A stretch of 7,239 nt of DNA from assembly GCA_030630935.1 (NCBI GenBank), contig DAOVMD010000148.1, forward strand, positions 1 to 7,239, in the 5' to 3' direction. This document shows positions 1-5,179 of this stretch, in pieces. A program made the position numbers and the translations under genes. The DNA comes from Candidatus Mcinerneyibacteriota bacterium. Its GTDB lineage: Bacteria > AUK180 > JAQVHJ01. The notes beneath the pieces are model-generated. The model was not told the origin of the DNA and searched no databases. It saw nothing but the letters and a program-made list of their open reading frames with translations. Numbering within the stretch: the stretch's first letter is position 1; each line of letters opens with the position of its first letter.

Positions 1-38
1 ATTGCGAGGATTGAACGAAGTGAATGACGTGGCAATCT
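1..38. repeat. REP-like palindromic element, ATTGC...GCAAT ends
   Basis: ATTGC at 1-5 pairs with GCAAT at 32-36, and the interior holds GAGGA ... CGAAGTGA ... GACGTG. This resembles a palindromic intergenic repeat seen in many bacterial phyla (general form ATTGCGAGGA...CGTGGCAATCT). A degenerate relative lies near 4116-4160. The element may start before the window, so its left edge is not fixed. Confidence 0.55.
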
Positions 39-73
39 AATCTTTTTTATTTTTGTTCTCGTTAGTTTTTTAA

Positions 74-97
74 TAAGGAATCCTACGTGGTTCCTTA
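74..97. repeat. Inverted repeat / hairpin
   Basis: TAAGGAA (74-80) pairs with TTCCTTA (91-97), with a further CC/GG pairing inside around a short loop. There is no T-run directly after the stem, so it is not a typical intrinsic terminator. Confidence 0.5.
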
Positions 98-109
98 CTC
101 TTTAGTTCT

Positions 110-152
110 CCCGATACGCGGAGTTTACCCCGTTTTTTCGGGGCTATACGGG
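110..152. repeat. Nested hairpin, copy 1 of an inverted repeat pair
   Basis: An inner stem CCCCG (128-132) / CGGGG (139-143) closes a loop of six T. An outer stem pairs CCCGATA (110-116) with TATACGGG (145-152) around one bulge. The part at 119-143 recurs in the opposite orientation at 4736-4762, including an exact 13-bp match GGGGTAAACTCCG on that copy. This looks like a dispersed intergenic repeat. Confidence 0.55.
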
Positions 153-242
153 ATCTCCTCTCTCCGTTCGTCGACCTGCTAAAGAAATTTATTTTTGCAT
201 TCAATTGTTTTTAAACTTTTAATGTTATTGTTTTCAATCATG

Positions 243-282
243 CACCAGTATAACAAACCCTGCTTGCAGGGCTGGACTGGTG
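243..282. repeat. Two-tier inverted repeat
   Basis: The outer arms CACCAGT (243-249) and ACTGGTG (276-282) are perfectly complementary. An inner hairpin CCCTGC/GCAGGG lies at 258-271. The two stems are separated by unpaired A-rich and CTGG segments. No gene is adjacent on either side, so its role is unknown. Confidence 0.5.
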
Positions 283-323
283 TGAAGTTTTGTACTTTGG
301 GAGAGTATCATCGTTACGCATAA

Positions 324-348
324 GATTGGGGTTTTACCCCCAGCAATC
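324..348. repeat. Hairpin with GATTG/CAATC outer arms
   Basis: GATTG (324-328) pairs with CAATC (344-348), and the following G-run pairs with the C-run around a TTTTA loop (332-336). It is not followed by a T-tract. Confidence 0.4.
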
Positions 349-349
349 G

Positions 350-442
350 CTCTAAACAAATCAAAACAATATCAATAAGTCACTTACAAGTCCATTTAAA
401 ATCCATGTTAAAAATCTTTCTTTATCTTTCTGTTTTTTTAAG
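350..442. repeat. Degenerate direct repeat, copy A
   Basis: This segment aligns with 536-628 at a constant offset of 185-186 bp. Shared blocks in the same order are TAAACAA, AATAAGT, CAAGTC, GTTAAA and a T-rich tail. Identity is partial (about 70 percent by eye). Confidence 0.4.
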
Positions 443-471
443 TTTGAGCGAAGTGAGGTTTTTTGTTTTTT

Positions 472-498
472 TCTCTGCGTCCTCTGCGTCCTCTGCGG
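472..498. repeat. 9-bp tandem repeat (YCTCTGCGK x3)
   Basis: Three adjacent 9-mers (TCTCTGCGT, CCTCTGCGT, CCTCTGCGG) are followed by TGAAAAAG. This word is a familiar low-complexity intergenic repeat in several environmental bacterial genomes; no function is implied. Confidence 0.6.
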
Positions 499-535
499 TG
501 AAAAAGCATTTAATTGTTCCTTCAAGCACCAATTG

Positions 536-628
536 TTTTAAACAAGGATAACGAAATTAAATAAGTAATATCCAAGTCTCTTCCAGTCACTGTTAAAGTT
601 TTTCTTTTTGTTTGTTTTGTTTTTAAAT
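536..628. repeat. Degenerate direct repeat, copy B
   Basis: This is the partner of 350-442. The colinear shared blocks with nearly constant offset make chance similarity of AT-rich DNA less likely, though the T-rich tails add little weight. Confidence 0.4.
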
Positions 629-648
629 TATTTCATCGAGACGTGCCA

Positions 649-675
649 TGCTCAAGCAACTCTGTTGCTTGAGCA
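649..675. repeat. Perfect 11-bp hairpin
   Basis: TGCTCAAGCAA (649-659) and TTGCTTGAGCA (665-675) are exact reverse complements around the 5-nt loop CTCTG. The stem is strong, but an A-rich stretch rather than a T-run follows, so I do not call a terminator. It is followed by AG/AC-rich heptad-like repeats (around 676-710). Confidence 0.55.
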
Positions 676-793
676 GAAAGCAGATAGCTGAGAACAGAGA
701 ACAGAAAAGAATTTGCCTTCATTTGATAATTAAAGGTAATTAGAACATTTCATGTTAAGAAAATTCGATCTGAGCAAAGCGAATCGATAACAC

Positions 794-847
794 TTGAACA
801 TTTGAACATTTGAACGCATGCGAAGCATGCATTGAACACTTGAACAC
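794..847. repeat. TTGAACAY tandem repeats split by a GCATGC hairpin
   Basis: TTGAACAT occurs at 794-801 and 802-809, with a third partial copy TTGAAC at 810-815. After a hairpin GCATGC-GAA-GCATGC (816-830) the unit resumes as TTGAACAC at 832-839 and 840-847. The array ends 22 bp before the -35 box of the R-M promoter, so it could be a regulator-binding array. It could equally be a dispersed low-complexity repeat. Confidence 0.55.
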
Positions 848-868
848 TTAAATTTTTATTTGTCGCTC

Positions 869-897
869 TTGACAAAACAAAGTTTCAATGTTATAAT
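869..897 (+). promoter_or_regulatory. Consensus sigma70-like promoter of the R-M gene
   Basis: TTGACA at 869-874 and TATAAT at 892-897 are both perfect consensus hexamers with the optimal 17-bp spacer. A start 6-7 nt after the -10 box falls on 904, the A of the ATG. The transcript is therefore predicted to be leaderless, and indeed no Shine-Dalgarno sequence precedes the ATG. Confidence 0.85.
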
Positions 898-903
898 CAT
901 CTT

Positions 904-2103
904 ATGAACATTTCAGAATATATTAGGAGTATAAAATCACGGTTTAAGAGTGGGATTTCCACGGAGCATAGTTATCGTAGTGACCTGCAGGTTTTAATTG
1001 AATTTTTGGTATCGGGTGTAAAGGTAACAAACGAACCGAAACGTCAGGAATGCGGAGCTCCGGATTATATCATCACACGAAAGGATATTCCTATCGGTTA
1101 TATTGAAGCAAAGGATATCGGTATTTCTCTGGATAAGGTTGAGAAATCGGATCAATTAAAGAGATATATCACTTCCTTGGATAATTTGATCCTGACTGAT
1201 TACCTTGAGTTTCGCATATTCAGAGCAGGGGAGAAGGTGATGACGGTTAACCTTGGTCATCTTGAGAATGGAAAAGTTAAATCGGATAATGATAATTGGG
1301 ATACTTTTGAAACCTTCATCAAGGATTTCTGTGCATATTCCGGTCAGACCATTACCAATCCTGAGAAACTAGCAAAGATGATGGCTAATAAGGCAAAGTT
1401 AATGCAGGAGGCTATCTTCTATGCTCTTACAAGTGCCGATGATAAGAAAGAGAATACATTATATCAGCAACTGCAGGCATTCAGGAAAATTCTTATACAT
1501 GGACTGAGGGAAGAGTCGTTCGCGGATATCTATGCCCAGACAATTACGTATGGTTTGTTTGCAGCACGATTGAATGATACTACACTTGAAGATTTTTCAA
1601 GACAGGAAGCCTTGTTCCTAATCCCCAAGTCAAACCCGTTCCTGAGACAACTCTTTACTTATATCGCAGGTCCTGAGCTTGACGATAGAATTTCATGGAT
1701 AGTGGATGCACTTGCAGATGTGTTCCTGGCTTGTGATCTTAAAACTCTATTGAAATCGTTCGGGAGCTCTACACAACAGACTGACCCGATGATTCATTTT
1801 TATGAAACGTTCCTGGCGGAATATAATCCAAAACTCCGAAAATCACGAGGGGTTTATTATACACCTGAACCCGTTGTAAATTTCATTGTCAGAGCAGTTG
1901 ATGATATCCTGAAGGAAGAGTTCGGATTATCAGGCGGGCTTGCAGATACAACCGAGACAGAAATCGAGGTTGAGGTTCAGGGTAAGAAGAAACCGGTCAA
2001 GAAAAAAGTGCATAAGGTTCAAATTCTTGACCCGGCAGCTGGAACAGGAACATTCCTTGCAGAAGTTGTTAAGCAAATCTATAAGAAATTTGAAAATCAA
2101 TAG
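904..2103 (+). CDS. Type ISP/IIG-like R-M enzyme, N-terminal fragment (nuclease + start of methyltransferase)
   Basis: This is a 399-aa fragment of a single-chain restriction-modification enzyme. Residues about 20-75 hold a PD-(D/E)XK nuclease signature: E21, then APDY with D54, then the E68-A-K70 triad on the following strand. A helical linker (about 150-300) leads to the methyltransferase start, with GVYYTPEPVVNF (316-327, motif X region) and the AdoMet-binding motif I, DPAAGTGTF (376-384). The usual gamma-class form is DPACGTGTF, so the Ala is a mild variant. The frame stops at TAG after ENQ. Translation continues in the same frame for 10 further codons to a TTG and on through the rest of the enzyme, so this is almost surely a truncated protein rather than a complete gene. 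Without the NPPY motif and specificity domain it should neither methylate nor recognise a site. The ATG is placed at the predicted transcription start. Confidence 0.88.
   Translation: MNISEYIRSIKSRFKSGISTEHSYRSDLQVLIEFLVSGVKVTNEPKRQECGAPDYIITRKDIPIGYIEAKDIGISLDKVEKSDQLKRYITSLDNLILTDYLEFRIFRAGEKVMTVNLGHLENGKVKSDNDNWDTFETFIKDFCAYSGQTITNPEKLAKMMANKAKLMQEAIFYALTSADDKKENTLYQQLQAFRKILIHGLREESFADIYAQTITYGLFAARLNDTTLEDFSRQEALFLIPKSNPFLRQLFTYIAGPELDDRISWIVDALADVFLACDLKTLLKSFGSSTQQTDPMIHFYETFLAEYNPKLRKSRGVYYTPEPVVNFIVRAVDDILKEEFGLSGGLADTTETEIEVEVQGKKKPVKKKVHKVQILDPAAGTGTFLAEVVKQIYKKFENQ
2101..2103 (+). other. In-frame amber codon splitting the R-M gene
   Basis: The TAG is in phase with both the 904 ATG and the downstream open frame; (2134-904) is divisible by 3. 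It lies 17 codons after motif I, between motif I and the NPPY catalytic motif. One C-to-T change in a CAG codon would create it. Confidence 0.85.
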
Positions 2104-2133
2104 GGTATTTGGTCGGACTATGTCGAGAAGCAC

Positions 2134-4026
2134 TTGATACCCAGACTACACGGGTTTGAAATTTTAATGGCACCATATACGATCTGTCATTTGAAACTCG
2201 AAATGTTATTGAGAGAAACAGGATATAGACCAAAGACAGACCAGAGATTAAGAGTTTATTTGACCAATGCTCTTGAAGAAGCTCACCCGGATACAGGCAC
2301 ACTGTTTGCTACATGGTTATCCAAAGAAGCAACCGAAGCAAATCATGTCAAGAAAGAAACTCCGGTCATGGTCGTGATGGGGAATCCTCCGTATAGCGGC
2401 GAGAGTCAGAATAAAGGTGAGTGGATAATGAACCTTATGGATGATTATAAAAAGGAACCGGGTGGTATTGAAAAATTGAAAGAAAGAAATCCCAAGTGGA
2501 TTAATGATGATTATGTAAAGTTTCTAAGATATGGTCAACATTTTATAGAGAATAACGAAAAAGGAATTTTAGCTTTTGTTAACCCTCACGGATTTTTAGA
2601 TAATTCAACTTTCAGAGGGATGCGTTGGCATTTACTTAAAACCTATGATAAAATTTACATAATTGATTTACACGGTAATTCAAAGAAACAGGAAGTCTGC
2701 CCCGACGGTAGCAAAGACGAAAATGTATTTGATATAACTCAGGGAGTAAGTATTAATATCTTTATAAAGACAGGTGAGAAGAAAGCTAATAAACTCGGAC
2801 AAATCTTCCATTATGATTTGTATGGAAAACGGAATAAGAAATATAACTTCTTAGTTGAAAATAATACTAACACAATTTCATATAAACAAATTCCAAATAA
2901 TGAGCCAATGTATTTCATGGTTCAGAAAGACTTTGCTTTAGAAGAAGAATATGAGAAAGGATTTACTTTTGCTGAAATATTTAAAGTAAAGAATGTAGGA
3001 ATAGTTACTTCGAGAGATAATTTTATAATAGATAAAAATGAAAAAATATTAAAACAAAAAATTAAAGATTTTTTTACTTTAGAAAAAGAAATATTAATGA
3101 ATAAATATAAGATAAAGGAAAATAAGACCTGGAAAATAGATCAAGTAAAAACCAAAGCAAAAGATTTCAAAGAAACATATTTAAAAAAAATATCATATCG
3201 TCCCTTTGATAATAGATATATATATTATGAAGATAATTTTATTGAAAGGAATAGATTTGATGTTATGCAACATTTGATATATAAAACAAATTTAGGAATT
3301 ATGACAAATAAAAAAATAGAAATAGGTGATTTTGCACATGTTTTTATATATAGAAACATTGTTGAAAGTCATGCTGTATCTTTGAAAGAAATAAATTATG
3401 TCTTTCCTCTTTATTTGTATACTAAAAACGATTATTCCGATTATGAAAGAAAACCAAATCTTAACATGGAGATAGTCAATTCGATTTCGGAAAAGTTAAA
3501 TTTAACCTTTACCAATGAAAAAGAAGACACAGAGAACACATTTGCTCCGATTGATTTACTTGATTACATTTATGGAGTTTTACATTCACTTAATTACCGT
3601 AAAAAATATAAAGAGTTCCTAAAGATAGATTTTCCTCGGGTTCCGTATCCGGATGATGCAGATATGTTCTGGGCATTTGCAGAGAAGGGGAAGCAGTTAC
3701 GGGAACTGCATTTGATGGAGTCACCCGAACTTGAAAATCTGATTACTTCATATCCAGTTTCAGGAGATAATATTGTTGAGAAACCCACATTCAACGGTGA
3801 TGAGATTGGTCAGGTCCGGATTAACACTGAACAGTATTTTGACGGTGTACCGAAGATAGCGTGGGAGTTCTATATCGGTGGTTATCAACCTGCACAAAAA
3901 TGGCTCAAGGACAGAAAAGGCAGACAATTAACTTATGACGACATCATCCATTACCAAAAGATAATCATCGTCCTCACACGAACTCACACAATCATGCAAG
4001 AAATAAACAAAATAAAAGAGTTTTAA
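2134..4026 (+). CDS. Type ISP/IIG-like R-M enzyme, C-terminal fragment (methyltransferase + specificity domain)
   Basis: This 630-aa open frame continues the 904 gene past the TAG. It carries the catalytic motif IV NPPY (residues 84-87, at 2383-2394), preceded by the conserved RLHGFEILMAPYTICHLKL segment. The N-proximal and C-terminal parts are family-like: from about residue 474 on there is DLLDYIYGVLHS, then FPRVPYP, PVSGDN, and FYIGGYQPAQKWLKDRKGR near 579-597, the signature of the type ISP C-terminal specificity domain. The middle (about residues 280-430) is the variable target-recognition part and is extremely AT-rich. TTG at 2134 has no clear Shine-Dalgarno; an in-frame ATG at 2167 is another possible start. 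I doubt it is translated efficiently on its own. It lacks motif I, so alone it should be inactive; complementation with the N-terminal piece, as in the two-subunit methyltransferase M.AquI, is conceivable but unproven. Confidence 0.82.
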   Translation: MIPRLHGFEILMAPYTICHLKLEMLLRETGYRPKTDQRLRVYLTNALEEAHPDTGTLFATWLSKEATEANHVKKETPVMVVMGNPPYSGESQNKGEWIMNLMDDYKKEPGGIEKLKERNPKWINDDYVKFLRYGQHFIENNEKGILAFVNPHGFLDNSTFRGMRWHLLKTYDKIYIIDLHGNSKKQEVCPDGSKDENVFDITQGVSINIFIKTGEKKANKLGQIFHYDLYGKRNKKYNFLVENNTNTISYKQIPNNEPMYFMVQKDFALEEEYEKGFTFAEIFKVKNVGIVTSRDNFIIDKNEKILKQKIKDFFTLEKEILMNKYKIKENKTWKIDQVKTKAKDFKETYLKKISYRPFDNRYIYYEDNFIERNRFDVMQHLIYKTNLGIMTNKKIEIGDFAHVFIYRNIVESHAVSLKEINYVFPLYLYTKNDYSDYERKPNLNMEIVNSISEKLNLTFTNEKEDTENTFAPIDLLDYIYGVLHSLNYRKKYKEFLKIDFPRVPYPDDADMFWAFAEKGKQLRELHLMESPELENLITSYPVSGDNIVEKPTFNGDEIGQVRINTEQYFDGVPKIAWEFYIGGYQPAQKWLKDRKGRQLTYDDIIHYQKIIIVLTRTHTIMQEINKIKEF

Positions 4027-4080
4027 CATAGACTTTTACGAGACTTGTAAGGGATAATTAAAAACGATTGAGTGTCATTG

Positions 4081-4096
4081 TCCCGACGCGTCGGGA
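4081..4096. repeat. Perfect 16-bp palindrome TCCCGACGCGTCGGGA
   Basis: The 16-mer is exactly self-complementary. GTCA at 4074-4077 and TGAC at 4097-4100 extend it with a 3-nt bulge. It lies 55 bp after the R-M stop codon. No T-run follows in either direction, so it is not a standard terminator; it is more like a REP-type element. Confidence 0.55.
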
Positions 4097-4115
4097 TGAC
4101 TTCCGTTACACTCCA

Positions 4116-4160
4116 GCCACGCGCTAAAGCAAAGTGCGGCAATCTCGTGTCATTCTAAGA
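4116..4160. repeat. Degenerate REP-like element
   Basis: The CACGCG ... AAAGTGCGGCAATCTCGTGTCATTCT run resembles the element at window start (CGTGGCAATCT) and contains a 6-bp stem CGCGCT/AGTGCG with one G-T pair. This is probably a decayed copy of the same dispersed family; boundaries are approximate. Confidence 0.35.
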
Positions 4161-4190
4161 CATAAGCAAGTTTGCGACCAAAGGGAGTTG

Positions 4191-4214
4191 ATCCCGATTT
4201 TTTAACATCGGGAT
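4191..4214. repeat. 8-bp hairpin ATCCCGAT/ATCGGGAT
   Basis: The perfect arms at 4191-4198 and 4207-4214 enclose an 8-nt T-rich loop. It shares the TCCCGA/TCGGGA core with the palindrome at 4081-4096. The T-tract is in the loop rather than after the stem, so termination is doubtful. Confidence 0.5.
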
Positions 4215-4379
4215 AAGAATGAACAATGAAAAATGAAGAATTAAGAATGTTTTGCATTAGAGAATACAATGCTTATGTTTAAAACTAATGCTGCTTAATA
4301 ATTCTAATGAATGCAAAAAGAATTTCAACAGGGATTAATGGGATTAAAAAAACAACAAAATAAATACTTTCTTCTTTTA

Positions 4380-4465
4380 AATCGTTTACGATTCTTATGA
4401 AAATGATGCGTAGCCTGGGGCTTCAGCCCTAGGAAAACGATTGAAGAACACACGCCGTTTACGGC
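4380..4465. repeat. Three short-loop hairpins at 36-37 bp spacing
   Basis: Hairpin 1 is AATCG-TTTA-CGATT (4380-4393). Hairpin 2 is CCTGGGGC-TTCA-GCCCTAGG (4414-4433, one G-T pair). Hairpin 3 is GCCG-TTTA-CGGC (4454-4465). Loops start at 4385, 4422 and 4458. Hairpins 1 and 3 have different stems but the same loop and the same downstream word TTATGAAAAT, which suggests related units whose stems changed while pairing was kept. Confidence 0.5.
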
Positions 4466-4616
4466 TATTATGAAAATAATAAAAACAAGAAAAAGAAAAA
4501 AACAATTTTAACAGGGATGTACGGGATGAAAAAAAAGAAACAAAACAAAAATAAAATAATGAATCAGGCAATATGATGGGTGGTTTTGTCATATAAATAA
4601 TTTTGAATACATCAGT

Positions 4617-4640
4617 AGGGGCTTCCGGCCGGACGCCCTT
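4617..4640. repeat. GC-rich palindromic repeat
   Basis: AGGGGC (4617-4622) pairs with GCCCTT (4635-4640), and the centre TCCGGCCGGA is itself palindromic. It resembles the widespread GTAGGGGC...GCCCCTAC class of intergenic repeats. Its GC content stands out from the flanking AT-rich DNA. Confidence 0.5.
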
Positions 4641-4735
4641 ACCGTATTAAATAAGTATCCCGTAAGATTTGATATGCTCGACATGGGAGGATAAAGAAAA
4701 CAAAAAAAATAAAACAAGAAAAAAATAACTAACCG

Positions 4736-4762
4736 ACCCGAAAAAAAATGGGGTAAACTCCG
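4736..4762. repeat. Inverted copy of the 119-143 element
   Basis: GGGGTAAACTCCG at 4750-4762 is the exact reverse complement of 119-131, and the adjoining CCCG-A8-T mirrors the T6 loop and CGGGG arm of the first copy with small changes. The two copies face each other across the R-M gene. Confidence 0.55.
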
Positions 4763-4801
4763 ACCATGAAGAAAAAGCAAATAAATAAAAAGAAAAAATA
4801 C

Positions 4802-4831
4802 TTGACTATTATACAAATTATATGTTATAAT
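4802..4831 (+). promoter_or_regulatory. Promoter of the structured RNA
   Basis: TTGACT (4802-4807) and a consensus TATAAT (4826-4831) are separated by 18 bp, with CTTGAC and TGTTATAAT context shared with the promoters at 869 and 6779. The predicted start is near G4838, exactly where the GC part of the terminal stem begins. Confidence 0.7.
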
Positions 4832-4837
4832 AAAAAT

Positions 4838-4967
4838 GGGTAGAGGATAATCAATCATAGCCCGGTTGTTATCTGACCCTGAGATAATCATAGCCTTTCG
4901 AGGCGATTGACCTTGGGATAATCAGTTAATGGTCATTAAAGGGCGATTGACCCTCTACCCATTTTTT
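4838..4967 (+). ncRNA. Candidate structured small RNA with closing stem and three internal hairpins
   Basis: A 15-bp perfect inverted repeat closes the element: the run ending GGGTAGAGG (4832-4846) pairs with CCTCTACCC and its T-tail (4952-4966). The enclosed 105 nt contain three GATAATCA boxes (from 4845, 4883 and 4917), each followed by its own hairpin. Hairpin 1 pairs GATAATCAATC with GGTTGTTATC. Hairpin 2 has GCCT-TTCG-AGGC, a UUCG tetraloop, flanked by GATAATC/GATTGAC. Hairpin 3 has GGGATAATC with GATTGACCC and an inner TTAA/TTAA. The closing stem followed by TTTTTT also makes an intrinsic terminator. With its own promoter this looks like a free-standing RNA of about 130 nt. I do not recognise it as 6S, SRP, tmRNA, RNase P or a known riboswitch. 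A leader or attenuator for the 5180 operon is an alternative, but that operon has its own promoter. Confidence 0.65.
4952..4967 (+). terminator. Intrinsic terminator formed by the closing stem of the RNA
   Basis: CCTCTACCC followed by A and six T is the 3' arm plus U-tract; the 5' arm is at 4838-4846, 105 nt upstream. The long distance between arms makes it an unusual terminator unless the internal hairpins bring the arms together. Confidence 0.55.
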
Positions 4968-5102
4968 AAATTGTAAGATAAAGACAATTTAATATGACAT
5001 AATTTTTGTGGAGTTGAGAGTAATGCATTATTAATTTTGAAAAAACTTATTGAAAATTCCATTATTCAAAGTAGTGCATAATAAATTCTTGATTAATTTA
5101 AC
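4968..5102. other. AT-rich spacer with an imperfect direct repeat
   Basis: AGTAATGCATTATTAA at 5019-5034 and AGTAGTGCATAATAAA at 5070-5085 are similar words in the same orientation, both leading into a TTTTGA or TTCTTGA tail, 51 bp apart. Both precede the operon promoter, so they could be operator half-sites for autoregulation, which is common in toxin-antitoxin operons. No gene is seen. Confidence 0.35.
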
Positions 5103-5131
5103 TTGACTTTTCCAATTATATTTGATATCAT
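5103..5131 (+). promoter_or_regulatory. Promoter of the three-gene operon
   Basis: TTGACT (5103-5108) and TATCAT (5126-5131) are 17 bp apart. The predicted start near 5138 gives a leader of about 40 nt, which includes a GAGGT Shine-Dalgarno at 5172-5176, only 3 nt before the ATG at 5180. Confidence 0.6.
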
Positions 5132-5179
5132 ATATAAGTGATAAAAAAAGAAAATAAATCGTTCTTTATTTGAGGTATT

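Larger units (their letters stand above)
1..868. other. Gene-free, hairpin-rich spacer upstream of the R-M gene
   Basis: I see no convincing coding region on either strand. The stretch is a patchwork of short palindromes and low-complexity repeats, listed separately: a REP-like element at 1-38, hairpins at 74-97, 110-152, 243-282, 324-348 and 649-675, a 9-bp tandem repeat at 472-498, a degenerate direct repeat pair (350-442 and 536-628), and 8-bp tandem repeats at 794-847. Short runs such as GAACGAAGTGAA and GAGCGAAGTGAG recur. No tRNA or rRNA was recognised. Confidence 0.6.
904..4026 (+). pseudogene. Complete R-M gene interrupted by one in-frame TAG
   Basis: Read through the amber codon at 2101-2103, the frame gives a 1040-residue protein: nuclease, gamma-class N6-adenine methyltransferase, then target-recognition and type ISP-type C-terminal specificity region. 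It lacks the helicase part of full-length type ISP enzymes such as LlaBIII (about 1,500-1,600 aa) and so resembles a compact type IIG-like enzyme. The bridge between the halves reads QIYKKFENQ-stop-GIWSDYVEKHLIPRLHGFE, which continues a conserved stretch of the family with no missing residues. From memory of the family, a glutamine is usual near the stop, so CAG to TAG is the simplest origin. Alternatives are a sequencing error, amber suppression, or two separately translated complementing halves. I judge a nonsense-mutated gene most likely. Confidence 0.75.
4027..4801. other. Gene-free, repeat-rich spacer
   Basis: No credible gene was found; the minus-strand open frames here encode low-complexity Phe/Ser-rich peptides and cross palindromic repeats. 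Contents: palindrome at 4081-4096, degenerate REP relative near 4116-4160, hairpin at 4191-4214, a broken inverted repeat at 4250-4318 (TTTTGCATTAG against CTAATGAATGCAAAA), AACAGGGAT-type repeats at about 4325 and 4509, three short-loop hairpins at 4380-4465, a palindrome at 4617-4640, and an inverted copy of the 119-143 element at 4736-4762. Long A-rich tracts separate them. Confidence 0.6.

Noticed and set aside
2101-2103. Reassigned TAG codon (for example TAG read as Gln) as explanation for the split R-M gene
   Set aside because: TAG ends two other genes here (5723-5725 and 6219-6221) at positions that form ordinary short overlaps with the next start codon, so TAG appears to work as a stop in this genome. 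Local suppression cannot be excluded.
1930-2302. Open frames on both strands overlapping the amber region (1930-2133, 1940-2137, 2069-2302)
   Set aside because: They are shadows of the conserved R-M frame, which alone carries the family motifs.
3594-3794. Minus-strand open frame opposite the specificity domain
   Set aside because: It lies wholly within the conserved C-terminal domain of the R-M gene and has no motif of its own.
4081-4214. Intrinsic terminator of the R-M gene at the 4081 palindrome or the 4191 hairpin
   Set aside because: Neither stem is followed by a T-run; the T-tract of the second lies in the loop. I could not place a terminator for this gene.
4395-4891. Minus-strand open frames at 4395-4592 and 4589-4891
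   Set aside because: They encode low-complexity Phe/Ser/Leu-rich peptides, run across palindromic repeats and the RNA candidate, and have no recognisable domain.
4838-4967. Retron msr-msd, CRISPR array or type III antitoxin RNA
   Set aside because: There is no reverse transcriptase or cas gene in the window. The repeats are not identical with unique spacers. The next gene is ART-like rather than ToxN-like, and the repeats are not followed by the usual terminator directly before a toxin gene.
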